Source: Cricetomys ansorgei
Taxonomy: Eukaryota; Chordata; Mammalia; Rodentia; Nesomyidae
NCBI GenBank assembly: GCA_026225945.1
Contig: JAMJFZ010001086.1
Span: forward strand, 1 to 64,000
Reading direction: 5' to 3'
DNA length: 64,000 bases
Made by a program: the position numbers and the translations under genes. Below the pieces are notes generated by a model, which saw only the letters and a program-made list of their open reading frames with translations, searched no databases and was not told where the DNA came from. This document shows positions 1 to 10,900 of this stretch, in pieces (within the stretch, counting starts at the first letter, position 1; every line of letters begins with the position of its first letter).

Positions 1-32
1 CCTGCCCGTCTCACGTCTCATCTCTTTTACAG

Positions 33-104
33 CCCTTCCTTTGAAGAGAGGAAACAGTTAGGTTTGTCCCGCCAGAGAAGAGGGAACTTCAAATCTAAGT
101 CCAG
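33..104 (+). CDS. Ddx27: Ddx27 penultimate coding exon (DEAD-box RNA helicase, C-terminal tail)
   Basis: After a pyrimidine-rich acceptor (ctcttttacag) the exon begins with the last base of a split codon. It then reads P-S-F-E-E-R-K-Q-L-G-L-S-R-Q-R-R-G-N-F-K-S-K-S and ends AG|GTGATG. This matches the basic C-terminal tail I remember for DDX27, a nucleolar DEAD-box helicase of large-subunit rRNA processing (PeBoW-associated). The catalytic core lies to the left of the window. In mammals DDX27 is convergent with ZNFX1, as here. The assignment rests on recalled family sequence plus synteny; phase and both splice sites are visible. Confidence 0.8.
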
Positions 105-213
105 GTGATGTTGCACTGTGGAAGGCAGAGGCGGTTCTCCTGGGCCCTGGAGAAGCAAGCTGCTGTTACAGTATTGCCCCTTCCTTCTGGTTTTAATTTG
201 ATTTTCTTAATAG

Positions 214-233
214 GTATAAGAGAAAAGAAGTAA
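214..233 (+). CDS. Ddx27: Ddx27 last coding exon, with one extra A before the expected stop
   Basis: The acceptor cttaatag precedes G-TAT-AAG-AGA, which completes S-R-Y-K-R in phase with the previous exon. The family ends K-R-R/K-K-stop. Here the A run at 223-226 has four A. With three, the frame reads Y-K-R-K-K and stops at TAA 231-233. As written, the frame runs on through E-V-T-P-V-A to TGA at 245-247. The coordinates follow the conserved reading. The extra A is either a homopolymer sequencing error or a small natural C-terminal change; the similar case in Znfx1 favours error. Confidence 0.65.
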
Positions 234-350
234 CTCCAGTGGCTTGAAGATGTTGGCGGAATGATTTTATATCCCTTCCCTGTGGGAAGTCATCTTGTCT
301 TGGTCTGTTTTTTTTTCATTTGTAAAACAACAACAAAATATCCATTTGAA
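234..350 (+). other. Ddx27: Ddx27 3' UTR (approximate end)
   Basis: Noncoding sequence directly after the Ddx27 stop. No AATAAA is visible; an A-rich stretch (gtaaaacaacaacaaaata) near 325-345 sits where a poly(A) signal would be expected. The end is a guess. Confidence 0.4.
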
Positions 351-369
351 CAAGTTATTTGTTTTTTTG

Positions 370-575
370 TTTTGCTGGTTTTTTGTTTTTTTTTTTTTTT
401 CCTAAATGTTGGGTGAGTTAGTAGCTAGTAGCTGTTCCTTAGTGTCATTCACCCATGGCTCCTTTAATTTCTCACTGTGTAGCCCAGCTAGCTTGGAACC
501 TACTATTCAGCCTCAAATTTGTGGCACTTTAGATTGCTGGGATTACAGGTATACACTGCCATGCCTGGATGTGGG
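370..575 (-). repeat. Diverged B1-like SINE, reverse orientation
   Basis: A T-rich stretch is followed by tctcactgtgtagcccagct and ttgctgggattacaggtat, the reverse complement of a decayed B1. Ends are approximate. Confidence 0.5.
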
Positions 576-831
576 TCCCTTCCTGACTAGCTCCTATGAT
601 TAAACACAAGACATTTTGGAGTTCAAACTCCCTCCCCTCATTTGGAATGATCAGTTCTCCAGCAGCACATACCCTGGACTAAGTCTGTTCAGAAACACTG
701 AACTCACACTTGCTCACATAAGCTTCTCTTTAGAAAATCAAGGCTCACCTGGTGCTCGAGGGTGGTTCAAACCAGGCCATGCCTTTGGCAGAAAGATCAG
801 CATGTTTAAAGCCAAGGGCAGGGAAACCAGA

Positions 832-1000
832 CTATAGTGGTGCACCCCTCTAATCCCAGCACTTGGGAGGTAGAGGCAGGCGGATCTCTGAATTTGAAGC
901 TAGCCTGGTCTTCAGAGGGAGTTCCGGGACAGCCAGGGCTACACAGAGAAACCCTGTCTCAAAAAAACAAAACAAAAATAATAAAAAACCAACCACAACA
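832..1000 (+). repeat. B1 SINE
   Basis: Shows taatcccagcacttgggagg, tagcctggtcttcagaggga and agaaaccctgtctc followed by an A-rich tail. Full-length B1 layout on the + strand. Confidence 0.85.
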
Positions 1001-1379
1001 AAAAACTTAGGTGCAGGGTTCATTGAGAAGGCTCAGCAGGTGAAGGCAAGACATGACCTGAGCTCCGCCCTGGGGATGGAGAAAACCAGTTCCTTTCTGT
1101 TGTCCTCTGACCTCTAGTATGCACACCACTCCCAACCACAAACAAATGTGTTCTAAAGAGCCAAGTGCAGAACTCTTAGGAATATGCATTGGTAAGCAGA
1201 ATTCTTAGGAAACATGAAACATTTGCTATGGTTGAAGAATGTCTTAACCATGGGTAAAATTTGGCTCACCAGCTAAATGACCCCCCACTACAAAAAAACA
1301 ATGCATTCCACACCATGGGCATCACTCTACCCACCATTCTCTGGCCACCAAGTTGCTACTGAAAGTTAGGAAGATTGAG

Positions 1380-1475
1380 CCGGTTGGTTGTGGCACATGC
1401 CTTTAATCCCAGCTCTTGGGAGGCAGAGACAGCAGGATCTCTGTGTTTGAGGCCAGCCTGGTCTACAGAGGAAGA
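1380..1475 (+). repeat. Truncated B1 SINE
   Basis: The B1 head and middle (ctttaatcccagctcttggg, gccagcctggtctacagagg) are present; the tail is missing. Confidence 0.75.
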
Positions 1476-1591
1476 TGACAAACAAGTGGGCTGGGGTAGT
1501 GGCGGAAGGACATAGCTTAAGTACTAGGTTCATCAGTTACCAGTAATGGGGGTGGGTGTGGGGCAAGACAAGCACAGATATAGACCTTAGA

Positions 1592-2516
1592 TTTTTTTCA
1601 AATCATTGTTTTTATTAATTGGTTTTAGAGGCTAAAGTGCATAGTAAAGACAAAAAAAGGAAAATGCATACATAAGAAAGGGGCTTTTCTGGCCAACATT
1701 AGAAAGGACCTGAGATGTGTATGTCTGTTCTAAGAAACACCAGACAGAGATGCAGATGCACGTAGTAGGCCGGGCCTGCAGAAGCTGCTGGCATGCTAAC
1801 CCTGCCCAGGCAAAGGCTGCAAGGGAGGGTGCCAGGACGAAGATCAGTAGGTGCTGCTGACAGAATGTACAGACAGCGCCACTACTGAACCTTTCCTACA
1901 GAGGCTGAGACCCCTGCTATCTGAGTGCAAATTCCAGCGGTGTGCAGGGGTCACTCCGCCTGTGCCTGCTGTGGAAGCCCCACCTCCACCCCACTGGGGA
2001 AAGTGACTATGTAACTTGGTCAAGGGGAGTTGGTGAAGTGTCTGTCGCAGGCTTCCATCTCCAGAAGGGCAGGAGCCCAAGGAGTAGGGTGCCAGGATTC
2101 TTGTGCTCCTTGAAGGGCAAGCGGTTCCTAAAGCTCTGGGCCACTACTGTTATTACAATGGAAGTTAGATTGTAACTAAAGTTAGTTATAGCACGTTAGG
2201 GGCTGGCCATGAGAGGCAGTGCACCCTGCAGCATGCAGAAATGCTGACCACGCCAGGATCCAGTTACCCTAGTAGCCCTGGGTGGAGGCCAGATGCTCCT
2301 AGGAGAGGAGGTGAGAACTGTGGGCTCTGCTCAGTGCTGGAGGTAAAGTGCTTACTCTAGCGCAGGGGTACGTCTAGAATCATGTGTGGGCAAACCCTAA
2401 AAGTGGATCCTTAAACAAGTGTGAAGACTAAAGGACACTAATAAACTTGGTTCCTCCATAGGGGAACCAACCCAGGCTCTGAGGTCGCAGGGCAAAAGGC
2501 CTCGGGGTGCCATCTT
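1592..2516 (-). other. Znfx1: Znfx1 3' UTR
   Basis: Sequence between the conserved Znfx1 stop (2517-2519) and the first good poly(A) signal downstream on the minus strand (1611-1616). The length of about 925 nt is plausible for this gene. The exact cleavage point is inferred. Confidence 0.6.
1611..1616 (-). terminator. Znfx1: Znfx1 poly(A) signal AATAAA
   Basis: TTTATT on + is AATAAA on the Znfx1 strand. It is followed within about 50 nt by a U/GU-rich stretch (ggtctatatctgtgcttgtc on the minus strand), as expected downstream of a cleavage site. Confidence 0.6.
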
Positions 2517-4956
2517 CTACATCATCCTGCGGATCTCCTCGAAGTTCATCAGGTTGTTAGCTGTGTCTGACCAGGCAGGGTGCTGGGCTCCATCCATTTC
2601 GGGGGCAAGCTGGTTGCTCCTCTCCAGAGTATGATTTTTCACCACCAATCACCTCCTGGCACTCAGGACAAGTGCCCCTCTGCATGGCTCCCCCACACTC
2701 AGTAATCACATAGATGTGGCCATTGGGGCACTTGAACCAGTGGCCACGTGGAACACCCAAGGCGGTGACAATCTGCACCCGTTCTTCCTCTGAGATGCCC
2801 AGGCCGGAGCAGGGAAGGGTGGTTTTCAGAGCATCCATCTTTTTCTGCACAAGCTGTTCGTCTTCCTGGGTGAATTTACATGTTTTTTCCAGAATATTCC
2901 GAATACTGGAGACCTCTTCTGCTACACGGCCTTTCACCTTCTCTGCTATCTTGCAGCGCATCAGGAGGTTCACCAGATAGGTAAGCCTCTGGATTTCACT
3001 CTGCAGGTCACTCAGTTCCTGACTGCTGAAGCTCAGGCGCTTCCTGGCCAGCCACTCATGGACCTGTTCCAATCGAGTCCTCACTCTCTGCTGTTCTAAG
3101 TAATGCACTTTTTTCAGGGACCCCTCCAGGTTGGCCAAGTGGTCGTAGAAGTTGATGGAATTCTCCACAAGGCCCAGGTCCTGCATTGACAGATTTTTCT
3201 GGTCCAGCTTCTCTTTCAGCATCAGGAATTCTTCAGGACGCAGCTGGTGGAAGAGGGTCTTGCTCTCCAACAAGGCCTTAAGTCGTTCCTGGCTGGCTGC
3301 AATCTCCCTTGCAGAGCCCTGAATCTTTTCCTTGACAAGTTCTATCTCTTCTAGCCGCTGTTTGATGCTGGTTCCATATCTCAGGTTTTTACGGATGGGT
3401 ACCTGGCAGATGGGGCAAACCTTCAACCTAATGACGACTTCATCATCCTTCTGCTCATTCATATAGCGGTCCAGGGCCTGCACCTCAAAGATGTGGTTAC
3501 AGTCTTCCAGCTGCACAAAGCGAGCATCTGGTTCATCCTCAAAGCCAAAAAAGATCTGGGTGACTTCATCCAGTTGGCAGACACGGCACTTCTTGGGACA
3601 TGGCTCTCCACACAGACCAATGCAAGGGTGGCCGCAAGCCAGAAGCTTAGTACAAGGCACGTAGCATGGGGGCCGGTTGCAGGGCTCTGAGCAGAGTTTG
3701 GTGCACTGGTAGTGCTGGCAGCGCCACACACAGGGCTCCACACAGGGGCTGCACAGCTCCCCACATTTCTTCTTGCACTGGCTGTGGACACAGCGGTTCT
3801 GACATGTCCGCTGGCAGGGTGGACACTCACCGATGCAGGGCTCCTTGCATTTGTGTGAGCAGATGAGCAGGCACTTGCAGGGCTGTTGACAGCGCTCATG
3901 GAAGCGCCCTTCAAAGCAACTGTGACAGGAGCCTGGGCAAGGATGTCCGCAGTCTAGGATGGTGCTACACTTGGTGGTGCACTTGACTGGCAGACCAAAT
4001 TTCAGATCTTCCACATTGCCACACTTCACCTGTTGATTGTGCCCACATTTAAGTTTCACTGTGACCTTTTCTGAACACAGCCGCACACAATCTTCACCAC
4101 ATAGGTGGCTGCATCTGTGGCCACATCTTAGTACCTTGGGGCAAGGCTCCTGGCAGCAAAAATCTGATTCTGACATTGAACAGGGGACCATTTGTTTGTG
4201 ACCACACTGAAGAATGGTTTTGGGCACTTTGACCTGACAAGGCTGACACTCTTTGAAGCAAACAAGTGGGCACCGGTGCCCATCCTGGCAGATGACTTTC
4301 TGGCATGGCTTCATGCACTGGAACTCCTTGTGGGAGGAGTCATATGGGTGGCAGGCACGTGTGCACACATGCCCACAGGCCAGCCGAAACTCACAAGGCA
4401 GGCTGCAGCCTCCTTCTGGCACTTTTTGGAAGTCAGAAGCTTTGGATACGAGAGTGTGGGTGTCAGGGTGGTTCTGGCAACAGAGGCGGAGGGCTGGACC
4501 TATTTGGTTGTTCTCTCGAAGGGTATGGATGATCTTGCTCCACAAGGGCACCTTGGCAAGCATCTGCATGTTCCCAATGCAGTACATCCCCTTCTTGGCC
4601 CGGGATAAGGCTACACATATGCGGTTGGGGATCTGGAGGAAGCCCACCTTGCCCTCTTGGTTGCTCCGCACTAGCGACAGGAGGATGATGTCATTCTCTT
4701 CCCCCTGGTACTTGTCCACCACATGTACCTTGATGCCAGCAAACGTTTTGGCAGGCATGAGTTTTCGCAAGCAGAAAAGCTGGCCGGTGTAGGTGGTCAA
4801 GATGGTGATCTGGGAGGGCAGGTACTCCTGGCACAGGAAGTACTGACACAGCTCCACAACAAAGTGTGCCTCGTGCTGGTTCTGGTGGCTTTTGCCTTCT
4901 TGGATCTCCTGTTCAGGAAAGTTGTGCTCCACGAAGAAAAGATTGGAGGAAACCCC
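2517..4956 (-). CDS. Znfx1: Znfx1 last coding exon: helicase motifs V-VI, NFX1 zinc fingers, coiled coil, RZ finger
   Basis: The acceptor gcttttcag precedes GGG-GTT-TCC (G-V-S-S-N-L-F-F). Helicase motif V ([10 protein letters not shown]) and motif VI (A-L-S-R-A-K-K-G) come first. Next are repeated Cys/His-rich NFX1-type modules with the C-G-H-x-C pattern at about 4415-3570, a Leu/Glu/Lys-rich coiled coil, and a C-terminal RZ-type finger with Cys and His in [10 protein letters not shown] and C-P-E-C near 2740-2650. At 2635-2639 the T run on + has five bases. With four, the protein continues [10 protein letters not shown] to F-E-E-I-R-R-M-M and stops at 2519-2517. As written it stops at 2559-2557. 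Confidence 0.93.
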
Positions 4957-7900
4957 CTGAAAAGCAAGGTAGCAACGCATTAGAGCCTCCTTGTGGCACT
5001 TTCCCTTCCTCTTTAGCACCGGGCACTGAAGCCAGAGCCTCACACATGGTGAGCAGGTGCTGCACCTCTGAGCTGCACCCCAGCCCCTGCCACTTCTTTT
5101 CTCTTGTCTCATGGACACTGACCACTGACCCTCAGGAAGAGACTTGTACCCTCTACCTTACAATTTTTACTTCTGAAGTTAGTCACCACGTGATCTTAGG
5201 CCATGGCATTACTGAGCTGCAAATTAAACCTACTTTAGTTTTCAAGTATTTGATCACCTGTCATGGCCAAGGGAGTGCCCCACTGTGCTGACTGCTGCAC
5301 AAAGACCCCTCTGCACAGCTCGGGGACAGGGACAGGGCCGTCATTCTCACTGTACAGAAGACCATCATATCTGGATCTCCTGCCTGACTTGCTCAAGGTC
5401 ACACAGCTACCAAGTGGCAGAGCTGGGATTCAAACCAGGTCAGCATCCTCTCTTTCTGTCCCTTTCCTCCTCCCAGGGCTCAGCAGTCCTACCTCGATTC
5501 CTTTTTCTTTACAGATTCTACCTATATTTTAATTAGTTGTATGTGTGTGTGTCCATATGTGGTTATGTACACGTGAGTGTGGGTGCCCATGAAGATCAGA
5601 GGCACAGAGGCCAAGAGATGATCAGTGTAGGACCCCCAGGAACTAGAGCTAGAGGCAGTTGTGAGGAACCCAGGGTGGGTGCTGGGAACTGAACTTGGGT
5701 CTTCTGCAAGAGCAGTACACACTTTTGAGACAGAGTCTATTATGTAGCTCTTGCAGTCCTAGAACTTGCTATGTAGACCTGGCCTCAAACTCACAGAGAT
5801 TCACCTGCCTCTGCCCCCAAGTGCTGGGACTAAAGGTGTGGGCCAGTACACCAGCTTCAGTACACACACTGAAGTGCTGAACCATCTCTCTAGGCCCTCT
5901 ACTACGTTTGAAAGCCCTTTTCCTCTGGAGGAAAGGAAACCTAGGTTGCTGACACCATCGTAAATGACCAGGTAGGACAGACTGACCTTAATCTGCTCAT
6001 ATTTCAGAACAGAGGGATGGTTCTCCAGATCCTGGTAAATGTGGGGGGTCAAAAGGCGAGCGATTTCAGGACGCATGCGGTGCTGAAACAACATGTGGCA
6101 TTAGCAATAAGAGCAAGACAAAGGGCCATTTCTCAGGAGATCATGGTACCAGCAGGAAACCTACAGAAGTAACACTGGAGAGCAACTGGGAGGAAACATA
6201 CCACAAGTGGCTTCACCCTGTGGAGCAGGGGACCATGTAGTGGTTTAAACAGTATTTTCTTGTTTGTCTTTTTTTCCAAAACAGGGTTTCTCTCTGTGTA
6301 GTCCTGTATGTCCTAGAACTCACAGAGATCTGCCTGTCTCTGCCTCCTGAGTGCTGGGATCAAAAGTGTGCGGCACACTGCCCAGCTTTTAAAACATTTG
6401 TGATGGGTCATTTCAGTGCCAAACCAGCTCTAATTGCTGGCAGCTGGCAGTTAGTTATCCAGGAACCTTCTTCTAGACCGGAGATTCTCAACCTATGGGT
6501 CACCTAAAACTATCTGTGTATCAGATATTTATTAACAATAGCAAAATTACAGTTATAAAATAGAACCAAAATAATTTTATTGTTAGGGGCCACCACATGA
6601 GGAACTATTAAAGGGTCCTAGCGTGAAGAAGGTTGAGAAACACTGGCCTAGATGTCTGTAGCAACACTAGCCCAGCCACTCACCTGGTGATTAAGACGGA
6701 CGAAGGGGATGTTCACTTTTACCAGTCGTTCAAACAGGGACACTTCAAGGTTGAAGTTCTTGGCCAGATCATACACGTTAGCACTGGGACGCAGCTGGGG
6801 AGAGAAACATAGCTGAGGATTCTCTGCCGGAATCCTCACACTTGAGGATAACAAGGATAACACACTTATCACTCAGCAGCATGCGTCTTAAGTACCTCCT
6901 GTTGAACTTTAGGAGGGTTCTAGTCTAGGTGCTGATAGTTTAAGGATTAATAGTGGCAAGGATGGTGAAGAACCCAAGATGATGAGATGGAGAGCCCAAG
7001 GGTGGGAATTCTTTAGCTAGGCCTCTGAACAGTGCCACCGGAGTTGACAACAGCATATAGGAAGCTGTCAGCCATCCATTCATCTAAAACACAAGCTACG
7101 AGAAGGGATAGGAGGACAGAACAGGTACCCTGAGCAAATGAGGTGAGCCAGAGACACAGGACAAAGCCACTCTTGTTTTTGAAATGGTCTTGCTGTGTGC
7201 AGTTTCTAGGCAGGGAGGGTTGTGCATGTCCTTGTAATCCCATACTTCAGAGGTGGAGGCAAGGGTTAGGAGTATGCAGCCATTCTCAGCTACAGAGAGC
7301 TCAAGGCTAGCTTGGGCTACATGAGACCATCTCAAAACCAAAGCAATAAGAAACCCCTGGAGGGCTTTAAGAGTGACATGCTCTCATTAATAGGACTCTG
7401 AGGTTTTAGTTTGTCTCAGACAGGTGTGTCAGACAGCACAAGCTGGCTATGCCTGGATAATTTACTTTTTTTTTGTTGTGTTTTTGTTTTTAATTCATTT
7501 TGGCTCCTTTTCATGGGACAAACCAGTGAATAGCAAAAGTGGAAGCAAAAGACTAAAGAACTTTCTATGCAGTTGTCCATGATGAGGGCTGGAGAGATGG
7601 CTCTGCGTTAAGGGCACTGGCTGCTCTTGCAGGGACACAGTTTAATCCCATAGCACCCAGAGAGCAGCTCCCAACTATCCATAACTCTAGTCTAGGGGGA
7701 ATCTGTCACCCTCTTCTGGCCTCCACAGGCACTGCAGGCACAGTGGTACACGGACATACATGCAGGCAAAACACAAAAAAAGACACTGTTTAAATAAGTT
7801 TTTTTTTTTTTTTTAAAGGCATGATGAACTAAGCAAGGTGGTACAGTTCTATAATCCCAGCAGTCTGAGGCAGGAGGATTACAAGTTTGAGGCCAACCTG

Positions 7901-10900
7901 GTCTGTATGACTGGTCTGTATGGCTCAGGGGTAGGGTACAATGCCTGCCTAGCATGTGTGGTCTTTGTGCAATCTCATGTAGTGAGGTTGGAGAGGAAAA
8001 GAACATGGGATACATGGAGGAGGGAAAGCACAAGTCATCAGTAAGCTTGAGGCCTGTTAAATGCAGAGACCAGGTCTTCTGTGTGTTTGGTCTCCCAGAG
8101 AACACCCCATCTTCTAGGAACTCTTGCTTTACCTGCTGGTGGTCCCCAATCAGAATAAGATGCTGGCAAGCTTTGCTTAGTGTGGCAATGGTGTGCGCCT
8201 CAAGAACCTCGGCAGCCTCTTCTACAATGACAATCCGAGGCTCCACCTGCTGCAGGATCTGGCGGTACTTGGCAGCACCTCAAGTTAGGAAAGACGAGAG
8301 AGGCTCCTTTAAGCTAGGGGCACAAGACCCAAAGGGCTACCTTTTTTGTACCTTCCCTGGGCTGGTAGGCAACTAAGCCCTCCTGCTCATCTGGGGCTGG
8401 AGTGGTCACTGAGTAAGAATATGGGCACTAAATGAGAGGTGGGCACCGAGGGAGAGGGTGGGCACCAGGGGAGAGGGTGGGCACTGAGAGGGTGGGCACT
8501 GAATGATCCGGAGCTTTGTGCTTGTTGACTTGTTGAGAATTTTAAATTCTGCAGTAACAAGTGGGAAAATGTTACAAGAGTTCCCAAAATAAGGGTGGCT
8601 TGCAACAGCTCTCACCATATTTCTTCATCTGATGGGATCTGGGCACCAAAGTGAACTTGGCTTGAACAGGTAAATCATCCCCCAAACCTTCCTACCTGTG
8701 GTTGTCATGCCCACAACCTGGGCATCTTTAAGGATGTGCAGGTCTTCCTGGAGTCTCAGCTCAGCCATTCTTTCTGCTGATGTGCGGTACTGGTGTTCAT
8801 AGCTGAGGATCTTCCGGCGAGTGTCAGCCTGGTACATCTGCAGCCACAGTCTGGAGAATGGAAAACCAGGGAAAGGAAGCCTTTCTTTTGCAAGAGCTCT
8901 TTGAGTAAATGATGTGTCAGTTCCTCAGGTGAACTCTAAAGCCCTACAGAGTTTACAGGCCAGATGGGGAGAACGAGAGACCCAGAATCACAGAAATCAA
9001 GTCTAAAGTGCCCATAAAACGTGCAGGGTCATCAGGAGGAAGGAAGCTAGGGCGCAGAATACAGAGACAGCTCTTCTGTCAAAGCCTCCCAATGGCTTTC
9101 TACTTCTCACCTGAGCTGTATGAGGGCCTGCACAATCTGACCCATTCTAGGAACAGAAAAGAAATTCCATGGGATACAATACAGACTGCCTAGGCTTGGG
9201 CATTGTACCCGTACCTATAAAGCTGCCAGCGGGAGTTCAGGTCCAGCTGCCAGACGTCCTGGATCACACTGGCCTCGGCCTCAGTCATGGTGTTCAGTTT
9301 GCGAAGCTCAACCTTCATTTTTCTTTTCATTTTCTTCTTCTGGTTGCGCTGGGTCTGTAGACATCAATGCCAGGCAAAAGACTGAGCAGAGGCCCCAACA
9401 CAGAAACAAAAGGGTCAGCACCCCTGATGAACTCTGTCTCCCTCTCCCTCCACCATGAGAATGACTCTGGAACCTGCATGGGCCCAAGCCTGCCCTGTTT
9501 CTTCTCAAGCGGTATGACTAGGGTGCTGGCTTGGCAATGTAAGGAAACTTGGGACAACCTCTACTAGGCCAGCAATGCTCTCACTGTCCATTTTTATTTA
9601 TATTTCGCCTTTAGAAATCATACACACCGTCTCAGACACCATTATGACGTTTCTAACAAGTATGTCTATGCCGTGCCCCAATCTTTCTCTTCCCCTGCTA
9701 CTCCTGTCTGAACTCACTTTGACTGCCATCTGTTTCTCTTTCTAATATGGGTGTATCATCAAAGTAGAGGAGACTGAGCTCTTGTGAATACTATTTGACC
9801 ATTGCTGTTGCCTGGGAGCAGGTGCTTAAAAGGGGTCCTGCCATAGCCTGCTACATTGGTCTAACGAACTCACAGTATCTTAAAAGAAAGAACTCCCTTC
9901 TGGATCTGTCTCTGAATGAGGCTAAAAGATTGTATGAAGACTGGCATGTGAAAAAGATGTCACCACACTAAAGCCCCTACCCCCAAGTGACACAACAAAG
10001 AGCTGGGCTCATGCCTCTGTCCCCACTCAGGTGAAAACTGACTCCATTCAAGTTGTCCTTAGGAGAGATTCATTCTCAGTAAGGATTACAAACTGGTATT
10101 TGGAGTAGTCAGTCCTGTTGTCATAGTAACGTTTATAGCACTCATAGCACTCTGGTTCCAAGGTAAGTGCCAGAGTCCAGGGTGACCGAAGGATGAAGTC
10201 CGCTTTCTTCCTGTTTTATGTTCAACCTCTTCTCCTGCACTGGCTGCTTGGAGGCAGCGTGCTGAGGAGGTATGTGAAGGAATGAGCACCGACACTATGT
10301 GGTGTGCCGCCCAGGAGCCACATTCTTCTGAAAGCTCCAGAGAAGCACCTGGTACCTCCCTCTAGTCTAAGCTGCTAGTTCTTGCATGATGGCACCTCAG
10401 CAGCTCTGAGGACGAAGTGAAGTAACAAGAGTCACAGCAGCGGCCAAACTCCCCAGGGCTTGTCTCAGCAAACCTAGCTCAAGTCTTCATGGTAACATTG
10501 AACCCCCTTCCTCATTCTGTTGGGGCTTTTAGGGAAGAAAGTGAGTTTACCTCCCACTCTTCTGTAGCTTGCTCCTGTCCAGCCATAGCTGCAGGGCCAC
10601 ACTGGTCCAGCCTCATGGCCAAAAGCATTTTAGCCAACTCCTGGTCTGCCCAATTCTCTCCTTTCTTTCTTCGCGGGGGTCTCACTACCTCTTCCTCTTC
10701 AATCACTCGGTCTGCTTGAATCAGGTCAGCTTCCTCTGCAATCTCGATCAGGGAACCTTCCTCTTCCCCTTCCTCCTCCTCTTCCCCTTCTGCCTGGGCT
10801 GAGAGAGAAAGCAGGTGGAACAAGGGGCACCTGTAAGTGCTCACATACAAGACAGCCTCATGGTGCTAAGCAGTCTGGGAAGGGAAGGTGGGAAGAACGC

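Noticed and set aside
4957..5118. Upstream extension of the last Znfx1 exon frame to a Met at 5118
   Set aside because: The AG acceptor at 4957-4959 and the match to the family starting G-V-S-S show that this part is intron.
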